Of a stretch of 64,000 bases of DNA, positions 17,331 to 27,380 are shown in pieces; the stretch's first letter is position 1; each line of letters opens with the position of its first letter. The translations under genes were made by a program, and so were the position numbers. Origin of the DNA: Azoarcus_F sp036734105 (lineage in GTDB: Bacteria > Pseudomonadota > Gammaproteobacteria > Burkholderiales > Rhodocyclaceae); the NCBI GenBank assembly GCA_036734105.1, contig DAIMZH010000007.1, positions 1-64,000 of the forward strand, read 5' to 3'. The notes below the pieces were generated by a model. That model was not told the DNA's origin. It worked only from the letters and a program-made list of their open reading frames with translations, and made no database searches.

Positions 17331-17780
17331 ATGTTGAAAAAATGCTTTCTTTTGCCTGTAGTTGCTGCAGGCTTGCTCACCGCATGTGCTGGGCCGGTTG
17401 AAGACACCCTGCCCGGCCAGCCGATCAAGCATCGCCAGGAGGCATTCAAGGAGATCTTGCGCAGCTTTGAACCCATGGGCACCATGTTGCGCACTCAGCG
17501 CTACGAGGCCGATGCCTTCAGCGCCATGGCAAACCAACTGTATCAGCACCATGAGGCGCCTTGAGCTTACTTTGTTGAGGGCAGCGATGTACCTCCGACT
17601 CGCGCCAAACCCGAAGTGTGGGGCGATGCGGAGGAGTTTGATCGAGCGCGCGCCGAGTTCCATGCTGCTACGAAAGGCTTGCTTGCCTCGGCCAGCACAC
17701 GGGATGAAACCGAGATACGATCAGCCTATGCCCGTGTGGAACAAAGTTGCCGCAGTTGCCACGACGGTTTCCGCAGATAG
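17331..17780 (+). pseudogene. Cytochrome c'/c556-type lipoprotein, interrupted by in-frame TGA
   Basis: One frame of 149 codons runs from ATG 17331 to TAG 17778-17780 with a single internal TGA at 17562-17564. The N-terminus is a lipoprotein signal (MLKKCFLLPVVAAGLLTAC, lipobox LTAC). The body is helical (HRQEAFKEILRSFEPMGTML), and beyond the TGA the frame continues AYFVEGSDVPPTRAKPEVW and ends SCRSCHDGFRR, a CXXCH heme-binding motif in the C-terminal position used by class II cytochromes c. The length fits that family. TGA falls just before the conserved segment, where TGG (Trp) is a one-base alternative. It may be a real nonsense mutation, a sequencing error or, least likely, readthrough. 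If the stop is real, the product is a 77-residue lipoprotein without heme. Cytochromes c' often bind NO. Confidence 0.8.
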
Positions 17781-17858
17781 GGTATCGCACGGGGCAGTTG
17801 AGGCCCCGGTTCAGATCGAGGCCGTCCGGTTGCCGAACAGCCTCTTTCTGGTGATTAG

Positions 17859-18610
17859 TCAGTTTTTGCGACGACGAATTGCGCCAATACCAGCCAGTCC
17901 AAGGCCAAGCAAGGCAAGGCTGGCGGGTTCAGGCACCCCAGCAGTCGGCGGCGGCGGCGCAACGCTTTGCTGAATTGCACCATAGGTGACGTTGCCCTGC
18001 GAATAGTTGTAAAAGCCAAAGCTACCATCGGAGAACGTGCCGTTGACGTCGATTTCTTTGGTGCCATTGACCCATACCTGCAAATTGTTCGGGTTGAAAA
18101 CCAGATCAAAGGTGTATTGGGTAAGGTCTGCCCAGCCAACATTGCCGAGGTTGACGCCACGCGCCAGTTCGGTGACGCCCGCAGAAGCGGTGTGACACCA
18201 CGCAGCCTGGTTGGTCAGTGCTGCAGTCACGCGAGAGAGCGCCAGCCCGGCAAAGGCGGTGCAGCCTCCGGAGGATTGGCTGCCTTGTTTCCAGTCGATC
18301 AGCAGGTAGTCGGCATTGCTGTTGGTCAGGTCACTCGCGTTATAACCGAGCACAAAACCGATGAAGTCGTCGTCTGACGTGGTATTGACGCGGATGGTGC
18401 CGGACAACTGGTTGCCCTGGGCGTTGCCCGGCCCGAAAAACACCCCGGGGTTTGAGTTTGCGGTTTGTGTCACCGAGTTCTTGTCGCCTGCCACATTCCA
18501 GGTGCCGGCGCCGTTCTTGACCCAGGTGCTAAGGTCAACCGGGGCAGCCGATGCCAGGCCAGAGTAGGCGAGGGCCGTGGCCGTCAAGGCGAAAGCGATA
18601 TTTTTTTCAC
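17859..18610 (-). CDS. PEP-CTERM sorting domain protein with frameshifted signal peptide
   Basis: The exported protein ends with a textbook PEP-CTERM tail: VPEPASLALLGLGLAGIGA and a basic end RRRKN. This is the recognition signal of the exosortase/EpsH system, linked to exopolysaccharide-producing bacteria. The body is beta-rich, like a concanavalin/LamG-type fold. The open frame as read begins only at TTG 18587, inside the signal peptide. A good AAGGAGC site followed by GTG 18610 lies just upstream in another frame, separated by a run of seven A (18601-18607 on the plus strand as T). One extra A restores MKKNIAFALTATALAYSG, a perfect signal peptide, giving about 250 residues. So the gene is probably real, with a homopolymer indel that is a sequencing error, slippage or phase variation. 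Confidence 0.8.
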
Positions 18611-18962
18611 GATTAAGCTCCTTGTTGCTTTACTTGAAATTACATAGCATTCGCCAAAGCATGATGTGTGCCAGACGTTTTAATCCATTGTTTTGTATAA
18701 CAAATGCCATGTGGGTGTTCGCCTAAAGTTATGTTGTGTAAAAAAGCTCGACGTTTTTTTGGCCTGTCTTTCCGGCCGTGTACAGGCAGGTTTGGACCGT
18801 CGGTGTCGCGTCCGCCAAGACGCACTATGGCTTCGGCGCGGATGTTGTCGGCTGCCGGCACGGCCCTGCTGCCGGTGACGTGAGCACGGCTTGAAATTCC
18901 TGCGCTCACCCCTACATATCAATCGTAGTCAATCGCTAACCAATTGATTAAAGGAGGCTTGT
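18611..18962. other. Intergenic region between PEP-CTERM and small heat-shock genes
   Basis: This 352-base divergent spacer holds no supportable gene. The right end carries a sigma-32-like promoter (listed separately). The left end must hold the promoter of the PEP-CTERM gene, which I could not place with confidence. Confidence 0.5.
18890..18917 (+). promoter_or_regulatory. Sigma-32-like heat-shock promoter
   Basis: CTTGAAA at 18890-18896 is followed after 12 bases by CCCCTACAT at 18909-18917. This closely matches the heat-shock sigma factor consensus (CTTGAAA, 11-16 bases, CCCCATNT) and lies 46 bases before a small heat-shock protein start. Confidence 0.75.
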
Positions 18963-19394
18963 ATGTTTGCCCGTTCCATGTTTCCGCGCGACATGGTGGC
19001 CGAGCTTGATCGTTTGCAGCGCGCCATGCAGCAGGCTTTTGAGGTCGGTCCGAATATTCGCGGTTTGTCCAGCAGTTATCCGGCCATCAACATTGGTCAC
19101 ACGCCCAAGGCGGTGAATGTGTATGTATTTGCGCCGGGCATGCAGCCTGACGGCCTGGAAGTAATGCTGGAGAAAGGCGTGCTGACCATTTCCGGCGAGC
19201 GTACCGCGCGTGAGGCTTCGGACAAGCTTGCGGTGCATATCGAAGAACGATTTGCGGGCCGTTTCCGGCGTGTCGTGTCCTTGCCTGACGATGCGGACGC
19301 CAATGACGTAGCCGCAAGCTATCGAAATGGTGTGTTGCACATCCGCATTGGCCGGGTTGCCGAGGCTCAACCTCGCCGTATTGCTGTTGAGTGA
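18963..19394 (+). CDS. Small heat-shock protein, Hsp20 family
   Basis: A 143-residue alpha-crystallin-type chaperone that would hold unfolded proteins without ATP. The alpha-crystallin domain spans about residues 42-135 (VYVFAPGMQPDGLEVMLEKG, LTISGER, with LHIRIG in the last strand), and the N-terminal arm is FARSMFPRDMVAELDRL. A strong AAAGGAGG precedes ATG 18963. It is the first of two Hsp20 genes 19 bases apart and sits behind a sigma-32-like promoter. Such tandem pairs often form mixed oligomers. Confidence 0.92.
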   Translation: MFARSMFPRDMVAELDRLQRAMQQAFEVGPNIRGLSSSYPAINIGHTPKAVNVYVFAPGMQPDGLEVMLEKGVLTISGERTAREASDKLAVHIEERFAGRFRRVVSLPDDADANDVAASYRNGVLHIRIGRVAEAQPRRIAVE

Positions 19395-19413
19395 CCTGCA
19401 AGGAGATCGCAAA

Positions 19414-19794
19414 ATGACTGAGACAACCGAAGTAAGTAAAGCGGGCAGCAAAGTCAATGAGATGCCGTCGCTGCTGCCACCAGTGGATGTGGTGGAGGAC
19501 AGAGCGGGCATCACCTTGTACGCCGATCTGCCCGGTGTCCGCAAGGAAGCCTTGAGCCTGCATGTCGAGGGTGATGCGCTCACCATTGAGGGTGACATCA
19601 GCCTTGACACCCCTGAGGGTCTGGAGGCCAGTCACGTGGAAGTCGGTGCGCAGCGCTTTCGTCGTGCCTTTACCCTGCCCAAAGAGCTGGATACCGCAAA
19701 GATCGTAGCCGGTTTTGATCAAGGGGTGCTTACCCTGCGCATTCCCAAGGCCGAGCACGCCCAGCCGCGTCGTATCGAGATCAGTACTGACTGA
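19414..19794 (+). CDS. Small heat-shock protein, Hsp20 family (second copy)
   Basis: A 126-residue Hsp20 protein with the alpha-crystallin signatures YADLPGVRKEALSLHVEGD, LTIEGD and GVLTLRIPKAE. The real start is ATG 19414 with AAGGAGATCGC just upstream; the frame stays open to 19327 but that overlaps the first Hsp20 gene. The N-terminal arm is short and unlike that of the first copy, so this is an old duplication rather than a recent one. A strong intrinsic terminator follows 23 bases after the stop. Confidence 0.92.
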   Translation: MTETTEVSKAGSKVNEMPSLLPPVDVVEDRAGITLYADLPGVRKEALSLHVEGDALTIEGDISLDTPEGLEASHVEVGAQRFRRAFTLPKELDTAKIVAGFDQGVLTLRIPKAEHAQPRRIEISTD

Positions 19795-19817
19795 TTGCTG
19801 CGGGCTGTGCGGTCAGC

Positions 19818-19854
19818 AAGCCGTCGCCAGCGTAGCGCGACGGCTTCTGCTTTT
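19818..19854 (+). terminator. Intrinsic terminator of the Hsp20 pair
   Basis: AAGCCGTCGC (19818-19827) pairs perfectly with GCGACGGCTT (19837-19846) across a 9-base loop, followed by CTGCTTTT. Confidence 0.8.
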
Positions 19855-19950
19855 GTGGCCTTCCCAAAAACGAAAAGCGTGGGCGTTTTCAAGGCGCTGT
19901 ATGTCGCGGTGGTCGATTGGCCAACAGGTTTTGTGCTCTGCAGCAGATAT

Positions 19951-20035
19951 ATGCTATCCTCCGGCACTCGCACGCCGCGCATCTGTGAAGGCCGTAACAC
20001 GCGGCCGAGGCGCCACTCGCTCGTGCGCCTTTTGT
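19951..20035 (+). promoter_or_regulatory. Structured leader or small RNA upstream of sulP (candidate)
   Basis: After a possible -10 (TATGCT or TATCCT at 19949-19960) come two mutually exclusive stems: GCCGCG 19974-19979 with CGCGGC 20000-20005, or GGCCG 19990-19994 with CGGCC 20002-20006. A hairpin AGGCGC/GCGCCT (20008-20013 with 20025-20030) plus TTT follows. This resembles an attenuator or a short RNA ending about 205 bases before sulP. The rest of the 19855-20238 gap shows no gene. I recognise no known riboswitch class. Confidence 0.35.
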
Positions 20036-20238
20036 ACAGTACAACCGAACATCGCGTGGCGTAGGATAGTCGTGCTGGCGGTGGCCGACTTTTTGATGTA
20101 ATCGCCTGTTCAGGCTCGCTCCCTTCCCTGTCACGCCATGCGCAGTCATTGGTGTGGTTAGTGCCATTTGCCCGTCCTTGCGGTGAGCGCGCAGCTTTTT
20201 GTTTCCTGAATCTCCGGGCAAATGAGGACTCTCACAAC

Positions 20239-21720
20239 ATGACTCCTGCTTCCATCCGTCAGGACTGGTTTTCCAATATCCGTGGCGATACGCTGGCGGG
20301 CCTGGTGGTTGCGCTGGCGCTCATCCCCGAGGCGATTGCCTTTTCCATCATTGCCGGCGTCGACCCAAAGGTGGGCTTGTACGCCTCGTTCTGCATGGCG
20401 GTGGTGATCGCCTTCACCGGAGGCCGCCCCGGCATGATCTCGGCGGCAACCGGCGCCATGGCCTTGCTGATGGTGACGCTGGTCAAGGAGCACGGCTTGG
20501 AGTATCTGCTGGCTGCCACGGTGCTGACTGGTGTGTTGCAGATTATTGCTGGCCTGGTCAGGCTGGATGTGTTGATGCGCTTTGTATCACGCTCGGTGGT
20601 CACCGGCTTTGTCAACGCGCTGGCCATTCTGATTTTTCTGGCGCAGTTGCCCGAGCTGATTGCTGTGAGCTGGGTGGTGTACGCCATGGTGGCCGGTGGT
20701 CTGGCGATTATCTATCTGTTACCGCTGCTCACCAGGGCAGTGCCCTCGCCGTTGATCTGCATCGTTGGTCTTACTGCGCTGTCGCTGTGGCTTGGGCTGG
20801 ATGTGCGCACAGTGGGCGACATGGGCGCGTTGCCCGATAGTCTGCCGGTGTTTCTGCTGCCTAACGTGCCGCTCAACTTAGAGACGCTGGCCATCATCTT
20901 TCCCTATTCGCTGACGCTGATGGTGGTCGGCCTGCTCGAATCGCTGATGACCGCCACCATTGTGGACGATCTGACCGACACCAAGAGCGACAAGAAGCGC
21001 GAGTGTATTGGTCAGGGTACCGCCAACATCGCATGCGGTTTTGTCGGTGGCATGGCGGGTTGCGCGATGATCGGGCAATCGGTGATCAACATCAAGTCGG
21101 GTGGTCGCGGGCGTTTGTCTACCTTGCTGGCAGGGATATTCCTGTTGTTGATGGTGGTGTTTCTGGGCGACTGGGTAGCGCAGATCCCGATGGCGGCACT
21201 GGTGGCGGTGATGATCATGGTGTCCATTGGCACCTTCAGTTGGGCTTCGGTAAGAGACTTGCGCAAGAATCCGCCGAGTTCAAGTGTCGTCATGATCGCC
21301 ACGGTAGTGGTGGTGGTGCTCACCCATGATCTTGCCAAGGGCGTGCTGGTCGGGGTGCTGCTGTCCGGTATCTTTTTTGCTACAAAGGTCGGGCGATACA
21401 TGCACGTCGGCTCGCGCTCGGTAGACGAAGGGCGTGCGCGCGAATATCGCGTGGTCGGGCAGGTGTTCTTTGCCTCTTGCGAGGCCTTCATCAACGCGTT
21501 CGATTTCAGGGAGGTAGTCGATAGAGTCGTCATCGACGTGTCGACTGCTCACTTCTGGGATATCTCGGCCATCAGCGCGCTCGACAAGGTCGTGGTCAAG
21601 TTCCGCCGGGAGGGCACCGATGTCGAAATCATCGGGCTGAATCAGGCAAGCCAGACCATGATTGACCGCTTTGCCATTCATGACAAGCCGGATGCCGCCG
21701 AGCGGCTGATGAACCACTGA
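20239..21720 (+). CDS. SulP family anion transporter with STAS domain
   Basis: A 493-residue SulP/SLC26-type inner-membrane transporter for sulfate, bicarbonate or another anion. The family signature is at the N-terminus (LAGLVVALALIPEAIAFSII, then PKVGLYASFCMAV), about 10-12 membrane helices run to residue 385, and a cytoplasmic STAS domain follows (VVIDVSTAHFWDISAISALDK). ATG 20239 is preferred because GAGGA lies 9 bases upstream and the protein then begins where family members do. A universal stress protein gene begins 14 bases downstream and is likely co-transcribed. SulP plus Usp pairs suggest anion or bicarbonate uptake linked to stress; the substrate is not decided. Confidence 0.9.
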   Translation: MTPASIRQDWFSNIRGDTLAGLVVALALIPEAIAFSIIAGVDPKVGLYASFCMAVVIAFTGGRPGMISAATGAMALLMVTLVKEHGLEYLLAATVLTGVLQIIAGLVRLDVLMRFVSRSVVTGFVNALAILIFLAQLPELIAVSWVVYAMVAGGLAIIYLLPLLTRAVPSPLICIVGLTALSLWLGLDVRTVGDMGALPDSLPVFLLPNVPLNLETLAIIFPYSLTLMVVGLLESLMTATIVDDLTDTKSDKKRECIGQGTANIACGFVGGMAGCAMIGQSVINIKSGGRGRLSTLLAGIFLLLMVVFLGDWVAQIPMAALVAVMIMVSIGTFSWASVRDLRKNPPSSSVVMIATVVVVVLTHDLAKGVLVGVLLSGIFFATKVGRYMHVGSRSVDEGRAREYRVVGQVFFASCEAFINAFDFREVVDRVVIDVSTAHFWDISAISALDKVVVKFRREGTDVEIIGLNQASQTMIDRFAIHDKPDAAERLMNH

Positions 21721-21733
21721 GGAGCGACACGCC

Positions 21734-22603
21734 ATGAACATGAATCGCAAGAAGATCGTGGCCTGCATTGACGGCACGCCTGCCTCTGGCTCGGTTACTG
21801 CGTTTGCAGTGTGGGCTTCGCGTCAGCTTGGTACTCGCCTGGAGTTTCTGCATGTACTCGACCGGCACCCCGAACAGGCCGAGGGTGGGGATTACTCCGG
21901 CAACCTGGTGGCAGACTCTCACGAGCAGTTGCTGCTCAAGCTGTCGGACAAGGATCTTGCCCGCAGCAAGCTCGCGCGCGAGCAGGGCCGGGCCTTGCTG
22001 CAAGCAGCCAAGGCCGAAGCGTGCGCCGCTGGCCTGGAAGATGCAGACGGACGTCTTCGGCACGGTAGCTTGGTGGAATCACTCACCGAGATGGCCAGGG
22101 ACTTGGAGATGGTGGTGCTGGGCCAACGCTATCGCCCGGAAAACGCGGGCAAACTGCATCTGGATCACACCCTGGAGAGCGTGATCCGCAGCCTCAAGTG
22201 TCCGGTGATGGCAACACTGGAATCGTTTCAGCCGCCGCGCCGCCTCATGATGGCCTTCAACGGCAGCCCGGAGAGCCGCAGCAATGTCGAGCGTCTGGCC
22301 AGGAACCCGCTGGTCAGTGGCATGGAGTGCCATGTGGTGATTGCCAATGACAAGCACGAGCCTCTGGTTGACAAGATGCTGGCATGGGCGCGTGAAACCC
22401 TGGAGGCTAGAGGGCACAGCGTTGTCACCAGTATGGTCATCGGTGAGCCGATTCCGGTGTTGCGCGACTACGCGGTCAGCAACGGCATTGACCTGATGGT
22501 AACCGGCGCGTTTGGTCATTCGATGATCAGACAGTTGATTTTTGGCAGCACCACGTCCACGCTGCTGCGTGTCAGTCCGGTGCCTGTGCTGGTGATGCGT
22601 TGA
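21734..22603 (+). CDS. Tandem-domain universal stress protein
   Basis: A 289-residue protein with two UspA-type domains (about 1-150 and 160-289). The second domain keeps the ATP-binding signature G-2x-G-9x-G-S: GAFGHSMIRQLIFGS near residues 257-271. The first is more degenerate but retains VVLGQRYRPENAGKLHLDH. AGGAGCG precedes ATG 21734. It follows sulP by 14 bases and is probably translated from the same message. Likely an ATP-binding stress regulator. Confidence 0.9.
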   Translation: MNMNRKKIVACIDGTPASGSVTAFAVWASRQLGTRLEFLHVLDRHPEQAEGGDYSGNLVADSHEQLLLKLSDKDLARSKLAREQGRALLQAAKAEACAAGLEDADGRLRHGSLVESLTEMARDLEMVVLGQRYRPENAGKLHLDHTLESVIRSLKCPVMATLESFQPPRRLMMAFNGSPESRSNVERLARNPLVSGMECHVVIANDKHEPLVDKMLAWARETLEARGHSVVTSMVIGEPIPVLRDYAVSNGIDLMVTGAFGHSMIRQLIFGSTTSTLLRVSPVPVLVMR

Positions 22604-22680
22604 TTGATGGCGCTCAGGGTTGGCGCTGAAGTTACTACGTTGCGACTGAAGTGATGATTGAACGACTCAGATGGCGATCT

Positions 22681-24846
22681 TCAGCGGTGTGGGTGCCGGT
22701 GAATGTGATAGCGGTTCTTGCCGCTGAGCTTTGCCCGGTACATGGCCTGATCTGCTTGTCGCAGCAGTTGGTCGGCGTCGACTTCCTCGCGCTGAGGGTA
22801 AAAGCTCACGCCAACGCTGGCTGATACTTGCAAATGCGCGGCACCTTGCACAATGGGTTCGGCCGCAGCATCCAGGAGGCGCTGGAGCAATGGCAAGCTG
22901 GCTTCTTGTGTTGGCAAGTCGACCAGAACCGCCACAAACTCGTCGCCTCCCAAGCGGGCCAGCGTATCGCCTTTGCGGAGCACACTTTGCATTCGCTCGG
23001 CTATTGTCACCAGCAAGCGGTCACCGCAGTCATGGCCGTGCGTGTCGTTGATTTCCTTGAAGCCGTCGAGGTCGAGATAGGCAACCGCGATCTGCTGGTC
23101 GCGGCGTTTTGCCTGCAGCATGGCGTGGTGCAGGCGGTCTGCCAGCAGGCTGCGGTTGGGCAGTCCCGTCAGGCTGTCGTAGTGCGCCAATTGTTCAAGC
23201 TCGGCTTCGTGGGTCTTTTGCCGGGTGATGTCGGACAGCAGTGCAACATAGCGCTGCGTGCGTCCGGCATTGTCGCGGATGGCGCTGATGGTCATCTGGA
23301 CTGCATAGAGCTCACCATCGGGACGACGGTTCCAGATCTCGCCGCTCCAGTTGCCGTCTTTTTCGAGTGCCTGCCACATGCGCGCATGAAACTCGGGCGT
23401 GTGCAGCCTTGAACTCAGCATGCGCGGGCTTCGCCCTTTCAGGTCGCTGGCGTCGTAGCCAGTGAGGCGGCAGAAGGCATTATTCACATCGGTGATGATC
23501 CCTGCCGCGCTGGTGATCATGATGCCTTCGTTGGCGTGCTCAAAAACGCTGGCGGCCTGTCGCAGGGCCTCGTCGGTCTGTTTGCGTTTGTGCACGCTGA
23601 CGAGCAGTTCGGCAAAGAGATGGAGCAAGTCGAGCTCGCTTTTTCCCACCCGGGTTGCTTGGCCAATGACCGCGTCAAGGCCGACGTAACCCAAACAAGT
23701 GTCCTGATCCATCAATGGAACAGTAATCAGGCTGCTGATGTGCTGGCTCACCAGTAAGTCGCGAATAGCGCTTGGCGAAAGCGCTGCCACATCGTCAATC
23801 AGAAAAGCCTTGCCCTGTTGATGCTGGCCGAGCCAGTCCGGGCTGAGTTCAAGCGGGAGATTCTGCAATTTGGCGATTTCGCTCTCTATCCCGGGCGCGC
23901 ACCATTCGTGAGTGTTGCTGGTGGTGCGATTGATGAAGTTATAGTCGAAAACATAGGCGCGATCGACATGGAAAAAAGTGCCAATGCTGGCCAGTCCGTC
24001 ATTGATGACCTCATTCAAGGTTTCGACCGGAGCGTTGATGAAGGTGAGCGACAGCCGGAAGATCAGTTGGCGGTATTCCGACAGCCTTTGCAGGGCCTTG
24101 CGCGAGCGTTGTTGTTCCAGCGCGGTGCCGATTATCCCCGACATGATACGCAGCATGGCGAGTTCGTCCTTGTTCCAGGTCCGGGTATGCGTGACGCTGT
24201 CCAGCCCTAGCGTTCCGGTGAGCGTGCCCAGTGCACCGCGCATGGGCACCATGACAAAGGCGCGTACGCCTTGCGCTTCACATTCAGTCTTTACCGATGC
24301 AGCTTCAGGTGGCAGGTCCGACAGTGCACAGGCCAGCGCAATGCCCTTGTGGGTAAGGGTTTGATGTAGCCAGCCAAAGGTGTCGGTCGGTACGCCAGTC
24401 ACCCTTTGCTTTTGCGGGCTAATCCCCGGTGCACACCATTCGTGACTATTCGTGATCAGTTGCTGATCGTCGGAGTACACAAAGACGTGGCAGCGGTCTG
24501 CGCTGAGAAGCTTGCCGATTTGCGCCAGACACTGGTTGATTGCCACATCCAGTGCACTGTCATCTTTTGCCGATATCAGCACTCCGGCGGCATGGCTGGC
24601 GACAAGCTGAAAGTCGCGGAGTTGTTGCAGTTGTTGCAGTCCATGCTGATGACTGCGCAGGGCTTCGAGCTTGTCTCTGGTGCACTCGAACAACATCAAT
24701 TCGGGTGTCCGGCCATCATGGAGTGCAAGCGCTTGAGCTTCATCCTGCACGATATTCAGTTCAAACCCCTCCCCAAGCGCCTGAGCAAGCTGTCGGGCGG
24801 TGGCAGGATCACGACTGATCAACAAAGCGTGGGGACGTGTAGGCAA
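22681..24846 (-). CDS. GAF-GAF-PAS-GGDEF diguanylate cyclase
   Basis: A 721-residue soluble diguanylate cyclase. Residues 1-60 look like a degenerate receiver (ALLISRDPATARQLAQAL) without an obvious phospho-acceptor. Two related GAF domains follow, at about 90-250 and 265-425, each with the same NSHEWCAPGI or NTHEWCAPGI motif, showing an internal duplication. A PAS domain lies at 432-550 (VFEHANEGIMITSAAGIITD), then GGDEF with intact GGDEF at 633-637 and RXXD-like surroundings. There is no EAL domain. The PAS-GGDEF half is close to that of the hemerythrin protein at 14209 (RYVALLSDIT, RQADQAMYRAKLSGKNRYH), so the two are paralogous there. The start is TTG at 24846, with an in-frame stop shortly upstream and no better ATG. 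Confidence 0.9.
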   Translation of the reverse strand: MPTRPHALLISRDPATARQLAQALGEGFELNIVQDEAQALALHDGRTPELMLFECTRDKLEALRSHQHGLQQLQQLRDFQLVASHAAGVLISAKDDSALDVAINQCLAQIGKLLSADRCHVFVYSDDQQLITNSHEWCAPGISPQKQRVTGVPTDTFGWLHQTLTHKGIALACALSDLPPEAASVKTECEAQGVRAFVMVPMRGALGTLTGTLGLDSVTHTRTWNKDELAMLRIMSGIIGTALEQQRSRKALQRLSEYRQLIFRLSLTFINAPVETLNEVINDGLASIGTFFHVDRAYVFDYNFINRTTSNTHEWCAPGIESEIAKLQNLPLELSPDWLGQHQQGKAFLIDDVAALSPSAIRDLLVSQHISSLITVPLMDQDTCLGYVGLDAVIGQATRVGKSELDLLHLFAELLVSVHKRKQTDEALRQAASVFEHANEGIMITSAAGIITDVNNAFCRLTGYDASDLKGRSPRMLSSRLHTPEFHARMWQALEKDGNWSGEIWNRRPDGELYAVQMTISAIRDNAGRTQRYVALLSDITRQKTHEAELEQLAHYDSLTGLPNRSLLADRLHHAMLQAKRRDQQIAVAYLDLDGFKEINDTHGHDCGDRLLVTIAERMQSVLRKGDTLARLGGDEFVAVLVDLPTQEASLPLLQRLLDAAAEPIVQGAAHLQVSASVGVSFYPQREEVDADQLLRQADQAMYRAKLSGKNRYHIHRHPHR

Positions 24847-24908
24847 TGCTCGACACTCAAAAGCGAGTCACCGGTTTATCGTATCAGGTATTACGTATGG
24901 CAGATGTG

Positions 24909-24937
24909 AAAAAGGCCGCCTCGAACAACAGGCGGCC
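24909..24937 (-). terminator. Intrinsic terminator of katG
   Basis: GGCCGCCT (24914-24921) and AGGCGGCC (24930-24937) form a perfect 8-bp stem with an 8-base loop. On the minus strand it is followed by TTTTT (24913-24909), 34 bases beyond the katG stop. Confidence 0.9.
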
Positions 24938-24970
24938 AGAAGGCTAAAGACAGTCAATGTTTTTCAGCAA

Positions 24971-27136
<2,166 letters not shown>

Positions 27137-27287
27137 CTTGTGCTCCCCTTCTTTTCGATTTGATTGTGCCGGCCCTTTGATCCATGGGCTGGAAGCGAAA
27201 TCTGGTCAGTCGTCAAACACAGATCTGGACCACTTTTTGCCGTGCGGTATGACGTGACGGCATGTGAATCAGTTTAGTCTCACAATA

Positions 27288-27346
27288 ACTATAAAGAAAA
27301 GATGTTTCGATTGTAAGTTCCTATTAAGAGAATAGTGATTCAGCTT
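27288..27346 (-). promoter_or_regulatory. katG promoter with OxyR-like site
   Basis: The region 27310-27346 reads ATTG-N7-CTAT-N7-ATAG-N7-GCTT, matching the four-element OxyR consensus (ATAG-N7-CTAT-N7-ATAG-N7-CTAT) perfectly in the two middle elements and in spacing. A minus-strand -10 TATAGT at 27288-27293, with a weak -35 (TTACAA) 17 bases away inside the site, fits OxyR activation of katG. Confidence 0.65.
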
Positions 27347-27380
27347 TACCGCCGCACATCAGCATCTGGTTGGGCAGAAA

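Noticed and set aside
17562..17564. TGA as selenocysteine codon in the cytochrome gene
   Set aside because: No SECIS-like hairpin was seen after it, the family does not use selenocysteine, and TGG to TGA is a simpler explanation.
19855..20238. Cyclic-di-GMP or other known riboswitch before sulP
   Set aside because: None of the conserved GEMM or other class core sequences is seen; kept only as an unspecified structured leader.
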